From Caballeronia catudaia (GTDB taxonomy: Bacteria > Pseudomonadota > Gammaproteobacteria > Burkholderiales > Burkholderiaceae), in the NCBI RefSeq assembly GCF_001544755.2, contig NZ_FCOF02000021.1, positions 41,010-105,009 of the forward strand: a stretch of 64,000 nt of DNA, read 5' to 3'. Below, piece by piece: positions 60,598-64,000 of the stretch. The notes beneath the pieces are model-generated. The model was not told where the DNA came from. It did not search any database and worked only from the letters and a program-made list of their open reading frames with translations. Made by a program: the position numbers and the translations under genes. The first letter of the stretch is position 1, and each line of letters starts with the position of its first letter.

Positions 60598-61029
60598 TTA
60601 CACGCCCTCCACAGTGATGCCCATCGAACGCGCGCTGCCGGCGATCGTGCGCACGGCTGCGTCCAGATCAGCTGCCGTAAGATCCGGCATCTTGGTCTTC
60701 GCGATTTCTTCCGCTTGAGCGCGGGTGATGTTGCCGACCTTGTCGGTATGCGGCTTGCTCGAACCCTTCTGCACAGCGGCTGCCTTCTTGATCAGAACGG
60801 TAGCCGGCGGCGTCTTCATGATGAACGTGAAGCTCTTGTCCGCGAATGCCGTAATGACAACCGGCACCGGCAGACCCGGCTCCATGCCTTGAGTCTGCGC
60901 GTTGAACGCCTTGCAGAACTCCATGATGTTCAGGCCGCGCTGGCCCAGTGCCGGACCGACCGGCGGCGACGGGTTGGCTTTACCTGCAGGAATCTGCAGC
61001 TTGATAAAGCCGATGATTTTCTTTGCCAT
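60598..61029 (-). CDS. rplK: Large subunit ribosomal protein L11
   Basis: A 143-residue uL11 (MAKKIIGFIKLQIPAGKANP; SPPVGPALGQRGLNIMEFCK). The ATG at 61029 is used. A small hairpin GAACGC/GCGTTC at 61046-61061 lies just before it, where L1 binds in E. coli. Confidence 0.97.
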   Translation of the reverse strand: MAKKIIGFIKLQIPAGKANPSPPVGPALGQRGLNIMEFCKAFNAQTQGMEPGLPVPVVITAFADKSFTFIMKTPPATVLIKKAAAVQKGSSKPHTDKVGNITRAQAEEIAKTKMPDLTAADLDAAVRTIAGSARSMGITVEGV

Positions 61030-61137
61030 GTTGAAAACCTCTGCTGAACGCGTGAGCGTTCGGTGAGTGATAGCGCGCGTTCGACGTTGCCGGCTACTGA
61101 CGCTCCTCAACGGTCATGACGCGGACCGTAAGCGCGA

Positions 61138-61168
61138 ATCGCGCGATAGCCATAGGGCTACGCGCGAT
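61138..61168 (-). repeat. GC-rich inverted repeat between nusG and rplK
   Basis: Arms 61156-61168 and 61138-61151 (13 bp with one bulged base), loop CTAT on the minus strand, starting 9 nt past the nusG stop. No T-run follows, so it is a structured 3' end or pause rather than a clear terminator. Confidence 0.65.
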
Positions 61169-61176
61169 GTATTCGA

Positions 61177-61734
61177 TTAAGTCTTTTCGACCTGGCCGAA
61201 TTCGAGTTCGACCGGCGTCGATCTGCCGAAGATCGTGACGGATACACGAACTTTGGACTTCTCGTAGTTCACTTCTTCGACGTTGCCGTTGAAGTCGGTG
61301 AAGGGACCTTCCTTCACGCGTACCATTTCGCCCACTTCGAAAAGCGTCTTCGGCCGCGGCTTCTCGACACCTTCCTGCATCTGCGACATGATTTTTTCGA
61401 CTTCACGCGGCGAGATCGGGCTGGGCCGATTGCGCGTGCCGCCGATGAAACCGGTGACCTTGGCCGTGTTCTTGACCAAGTGCCACGTCTCGTCCGTCAT
61501 TTCCATTTCAACCAGGACGTAACCCGGGAAGAAACGACGCTCGGTGACCGACTTATGACCACCTTTCACTTCAACGACTTCTTCGGTCGGAACGAGAATC
61601 TGACCGAATTGATCCTGCATACCTGCTCGTTCAATGCGCTCCTGAAGCGCACGTTGCACGCTCTTCTCCATGCCGGAGTAGGCGTGCACCACGTACCAAC
61701 GCTTTCCACTCGGGGATGTCGGAGTATCGCTCAT
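61177..61734 (-). CDS. nusG: Transcription termination/antitermination factor NusG
   Basis: A 185-residue NusG: NGN domain (KRWYVVHAYSGMEKSVQRAL; PGYVLVEMEMTDETWHLVKN) and C-terminal KOW domain (VKEGPFTDFNGNVEEVNYEK) that binds Rho or S10. It begins 1 nt after the secE stop. Confidence 0.98.
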   Translation of the reverse strand: MSDTPTSPSGKRWYVVHAYSGMEKSVQRALQERIERAGMQDQFGQILVPTEEVVEVKGGHKSVTERRFFPGYVLVEMEMTDETWHLVKNTAKVTGFIGGTRNRPSPISPREVEKIMSQMQEGVEKPRPKTLFEVGEMVRVKEGPFTDFNGNVEEVNYEKSKVRVSVTIFGRSTPVELEFGQVEKT

Positions 61735-61735
61735 A

Positions 61736-62116
61736 TCATTTCCACCCCAGAATCGCCGAGAAAATCACCCATTCGATCGACTTATCGCTAAGCCAAAGAA
61801 AAATGGCCATGATCAAAACAAACGCGAAGACCACCAGCGTCGTTTGCGTGGCCTCTTTGCGAGTCGGCCAAACAACCTTACGGACTTCTTTGTAGGAGTC
61901 TTTGGCGAAGGCGATAAACCCCTTGCCCGGCGCAGAGAGAAGACCGACCGCGACGCCCGCGATGACACCGACAGCAAGCGCTGCGCCGCGGACGTACCAT
62001 TCTTGGCCAGAGAGCCAGAAGAATCCAACGAACCCGGCCAACACCAACAATACGCCCGCCACCAACATCAACTTGTCGCCGGAAGTATTTACAGTTTCGA
62101 CGGAAGGATTCGCCAT
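61736..62116 (-). CDS. secE: Protein translocase subunit SecE
   Basis: A 126-residue SecE of the three-helix type: two N-terminal helices (MLVAGVLLVLAGFVGFFWL; GAALAVGVIAGVAVGLL), then the conserved amphipathic/hinge segment SYKEVRKVVWPTRKEA and the essential third helix. Clamps SecY. Confidence 0.97.
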   Translation of the reverse strand: MANPSVETVNTSGDKLMLVAGVLLVLAGFVGFFWLSGQEWYVRGAALAVGVIAGVAVGLLSAPGKGFIAFAKDSYKEVRKVVWPTRKEATQTTLVVFAFVLIMAIFLWLSDKSIEWVIFSAILGWK

Positions 62117-62152
62117 AACACCTTAAACACAGCGCCACGTGGCGCAAGAATT

Positions 62153-62228
62153 TGGCAGGGGCAGAGGGAATCGAACCCCCAACCTTCGGTTTTGGAGACC
62201 GACGCTCTGCCAGTTGAGCTATACCCCT
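62153..62228 (-). tRNA. tRNA-Trp (CCA)
   Basis: A 76-nt cloverleaf with a 7-bp acceptor stem (AGGGGTA/TGCCCCT), anticodon loop CTCCAAA, TTCGATTC in the T arm and encoded 3' CCA. It lies between tuf copy 2 and secE, as in many proteobacteria. Confidence 0.97.
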
Positions 62229-62295
62229 AAACCATTTGGGGCCGGCGGACTTCGCCAACCCCGAAACCACTAACTACCGAGAAGATTCCTGGCTC

Positions 62296-63486
62296 TTACT
62301 CGATAATCTTCGCAACGACACCGGCGCCGACGGTACGGCCGCCTTCGCGGATGGCGAAGCGCAGACCTTCTTCCATGGCGATCGGGGCGATCAGCTTCAC
62401 CGTGATCGACACGTTGTCGCCCGGCATCACCATTTCCTTGTCCTTCGGCAGCTCGATCGAGCCCGTCACGTCCGTCGTACGGAAGTAGAACTGCGGACGG
62501 TAGTTGTTGAAGAACGGCGTGTGACGGCCGCCTTCGTCCTTGCTCAGCACGTACACTTCAGCGGTGAAGTGCGTGTGCGGCGTGATCGAACCCGGCTTGG
62601 CCAGAACCTGGCCGCGTTCCACGTCTTCACGCTTCGTGCCGCGCAGCAGGATACCGACGTTGTCGCCCGCCTGACCCTGGTCGAGCAGCTTGCGGAACAT
62701 TTCCACGCCCGTGCAGGTCGTCTTCACCGTCGTCTTGATACCGACGATTTCGATTTCCTCGCCAACCTTCACGACGCCACGCTCGATACGACCCGTCACC
62801 ACCGTGCCGCGACCCGAGATCGAGAACACGTCTTCCACCGGCATCAGGAACGAGCCGTCAACCGCGCGTTCCGGCGTCGGGATGTACGTGTCCAGTGCGT
62901 CGGCCAGGCTCATGATCGCCACTTCGCCCAGCTCGCCCGTGTCGCCTTCCAGCGCGAGCTTTGCCGAACCCTTGATGATCGGGGTGTCGTCGCCCGGGAA
63001 GTCGTACTTCGACAGAAGTTCGCGCACTTCCATTTCGACGAGCTCGAGCAGCTCGGCATCGTCCACCATGTCGCACTTGTTCAGGAACACGATGATGTAC
63101 GGCACACCGACCTGGCGGGCCAGCAGGATGTGCTCACGCGTTTGCGGCATCGGGCCGTCAGCGGCCGAACACACCAGAATCGCGCCGTCCATCTGCGCGG
63201 CGCCCGTGATCATGTTCTTCACGTAGTCGGCGTGGCCCGGGCAATCGACGTGTGCGTAGTGGCGGTTAGCCGTTTCGTACTCGACGTGCGCGGTGTTGAT
63301 CGTGATACCACGCGCCTTTTCTTCCGGCGCTGCGTCGATCTGGTCGTACGCCTTGGCTTCGCCGCCGAACTTCTTGGTCAGCACCGTCGTGATTGCTGCC
63401 GTCAGCGTGGTCTTGCCGTGGTCAACGTGACCGATCGTGCCCACGTTCACGTGCGGCTTGGTCCGCTCGAATTTACCTTTGGCCAT
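62296..63486 (-). CDS. tuf: Elongation factor Tu, copy 2
   Basis: A 396-residue EF-Tu with the same amino-acid sequence as the copy at 40633-41823, in a tRNA-tuf-secE context (the tufB position). Identity at DNA level starts at the stop codon and breaks at the third base of codon 2, which suggests ongoing gene conversion. Ribosome-binding site AGGAG 7 nt upstream. Confidence 0.98.
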   Translation of the reverse strand: MAKGKFERTKPHVNVGTIGHVDHGKTTLTAAITTVLTKKFGGEAKAYDQIDAAPEEKARGITINTAHVEYETANRHYAHVDCPGHADYVKNMITGAAQMDGAILVCSAADGPMPQTREHILLARQVGVPYIIVFLNKCDMVDDAELLELVEMEVRELLSKYDFPGDDTPIIKGSAKLALEGDTGELGEVAIMSLADALDTYIPTPERAVDGSFLMPVEDVFSISGRGTVVTGRIERGVVKVGEEIEIVGIKTTVKTTCTGVEMFRKLLDQGQAGDNVGILLRGTKREDVERGQVLAKPGSITPHTHFTAEVYVLSKDEGGRHTPFFNNYRPQFYFRTTDVTGSIELPKDKEMVMPGDNVSITVKLIAPIAMEEGLRFAIREGGRTVGAGVVAKIIE

Positions 63487-63548
63487 TTTCGACTCCTAAC
63501 AGGATTTTCGCACCTTGCGCCGCGCGCAACTTACTAGACTGATACAAC

Positions 63549-63623
<75 letters not shown>

Positions 63624-63639
63624 ACTACAAAACCGACAC

Positions 63640-63713
63640 TGGAGCGGGTGAAGGGAATCGAACCCTCGTCATAAGCTTGGAAGGCTTCTGCTCTACCATT
63701 GAGCTACACCCGC
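63640..63713 (-). tRNA. tRNA-Gly (TCC)
   Basis: A 74-nt cloverleaf: acceptor GCGGGTG/CACCCGC, anticodon loop CTTCCAA, encoded CCA. Confidence 0.96.
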
Positions 63714-63743
63714 GAGGGTTGGATTCCCTTACCGCTTAAATTC

Positions 63744-63829
63744 TGGTGGAGGAGGTTGGATTCGAACCAACGTAGGCGTAAGCCAACAGATTTACAGTCT
63801 GCCCCCTTTAGCCACTCGGGCACCCCTCC
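63744..63829 (-). tRNA. tRNA-Tyr (GTA)
   Basis: An 86-nt class II tRNA with a long variable arm, anticodon GTA in ACTGTAAAT, acceptor GGAGGGG with one G-U pair, encoded CCA. First of the Tyr-Gly-Thr-tuf-Trp transcript. Confidence 0.96.
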
Positions 63830-63843
63830 GCAGAGAACTATCG

Positions 63844-63872
63844 ATTATGGGGTAACAACACGCCATTGTCAA
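63844..63872 (-). promoter_or_regulatory. Promoter of the tRNA-Tyr/Gly/Thr-tuf-tRNA-Trp unit
   Basis: On the minus strand a consensus TTGACA (63872-63867), 17-nt spacer and CATAAT (63849-63844). The start would fall a few bases before tRNA-Tyr. It is the best promoter in the window. Confidence 0.85.
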
Positions 63873-63923
63873 GCGTTTCTTACGACCGAAACAATCGAGG
63901 CTCTCACTATTAGAGAGAGCTGA

Positions 63924-63958
63924 AACGCAAAAACCCCACCTTTGCGGGGTGGGGTTTT
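63924..63958 (-). terminator. rRNA operon terminator
   Basis: An 11-bp stem (63948-63958 with 63930-63940), 7-nt loop and five T's on the minus strand, just past the 5S gene. Confidence 0.88.
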
Positions 63959-63974
63959 GGCGTTAGGGCATGAG

Positions 63975-64000
63975 GAGCCTGACGATTACCTACTTTCACA
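63975..64000 (-). rRNA. rrf: 5S rRNA, 3' end (partial)
   Basis: The last 26 nt of a 5S rRNA on the minus strand (TGTGAAAGTAGGTAATCGTC then AGGCTC), matching the conserved 3' end of betaproteobacterial 5S. The rest, and presumably 23S and 16S, lies to the right of the window. Confidence 0.85.

Overview
The window is a housekeeping stretch of a high-GC betaproteobacterial chromosome, most likely Burkholderia sensu lato (Burkholderia, Caballeronia or Paraburkholderia). The evidence is the gene order pilMN(OP)Q-aroK-aroB-dgt next to mrcA, cytochrome c4-resB-ccsB, cutA-dsbD, str/S10/spc/alpha ribosomal operons fused into one array, infA between secY and rpmJ, and recQ between rpoC and rpsL. The genus cannot be fixed from sequence alone.

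Layout. 1-3319 (minus): ugpBAEC, an sn-glycerol-3-phosphate ABC transporter, with ugpC cut by the window edge. 3364-10412 (minus): dgt, aroB, aroK and a compact type IV pilus assembly operon (pilM, pilN, a PilO/PilP-like composite gene, a short pilQ). 10663-13071 (plus): mrcA. 13147-15115: cyaY (minus), then lptM and lysA (plus). 15177-21208 (minus): msrQ/msrP, then ccsB, resB and cytochrome c4 (system II cytochrome c maturation). 21571-23485 (plus): engB and hemB, with a strong small-RNA candidate antisense to the gap between them. 23524-25678 (minus): dsbD and cutA.

25834-45136 is one long minus-strand ribosomal array. Read in transcription order it is rpsL-rpsG-fusA-tuf, rpsJ, rplC through rpsQ, rplN through secY, then infA-rpmJ-rpsM-rpsK-rpsD-rpoA-rplQ. 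Promoters are visible before rpsL, rplC and rplN. The last two lie inside inverted repeats. 45353-47200 is recQ. 47478-49481 is a surface lipoprotein gene (Ig-like plus Kelch repeats) that looks inserted between rpoC and recQ: it is bracketed by two copies of the rpoC 3' end and its terminator. 49896-62116 is rpoC, rpoB, rplL, rplJ, rplA, rplK, nusG and secE. 62153-63829 holds tRNA-Trp, a second tuf, and tRNA-Thr, -Gly and -Tyr, just downstream of an rRNA operon whose 5S 3' end is at the right edge.

Most genes are textbook translation and transcription genes. The parts that deserve attention are (1) the sRNA candidate beside engB, in the position Spot 42/ErsA occupies in gammaproteobacteria, (2) the duplicated rpoC tail around the Kelch lipoprotein, (3) a structured leader or second sRNA upstream of cytochrome c4 ending in an intrinsic terminator, and (4) the promoter-inside-hairpin modules before rplC and rplN. 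No CRISPR array, transposase, integrase or prophage gene was seen. Start codons were chosen by reading upstream sequence; several genes use GTG (dgt, pilQ, cutA, rpsD, rpsN, fusA, rplJ) or TTG (aroK, secY).
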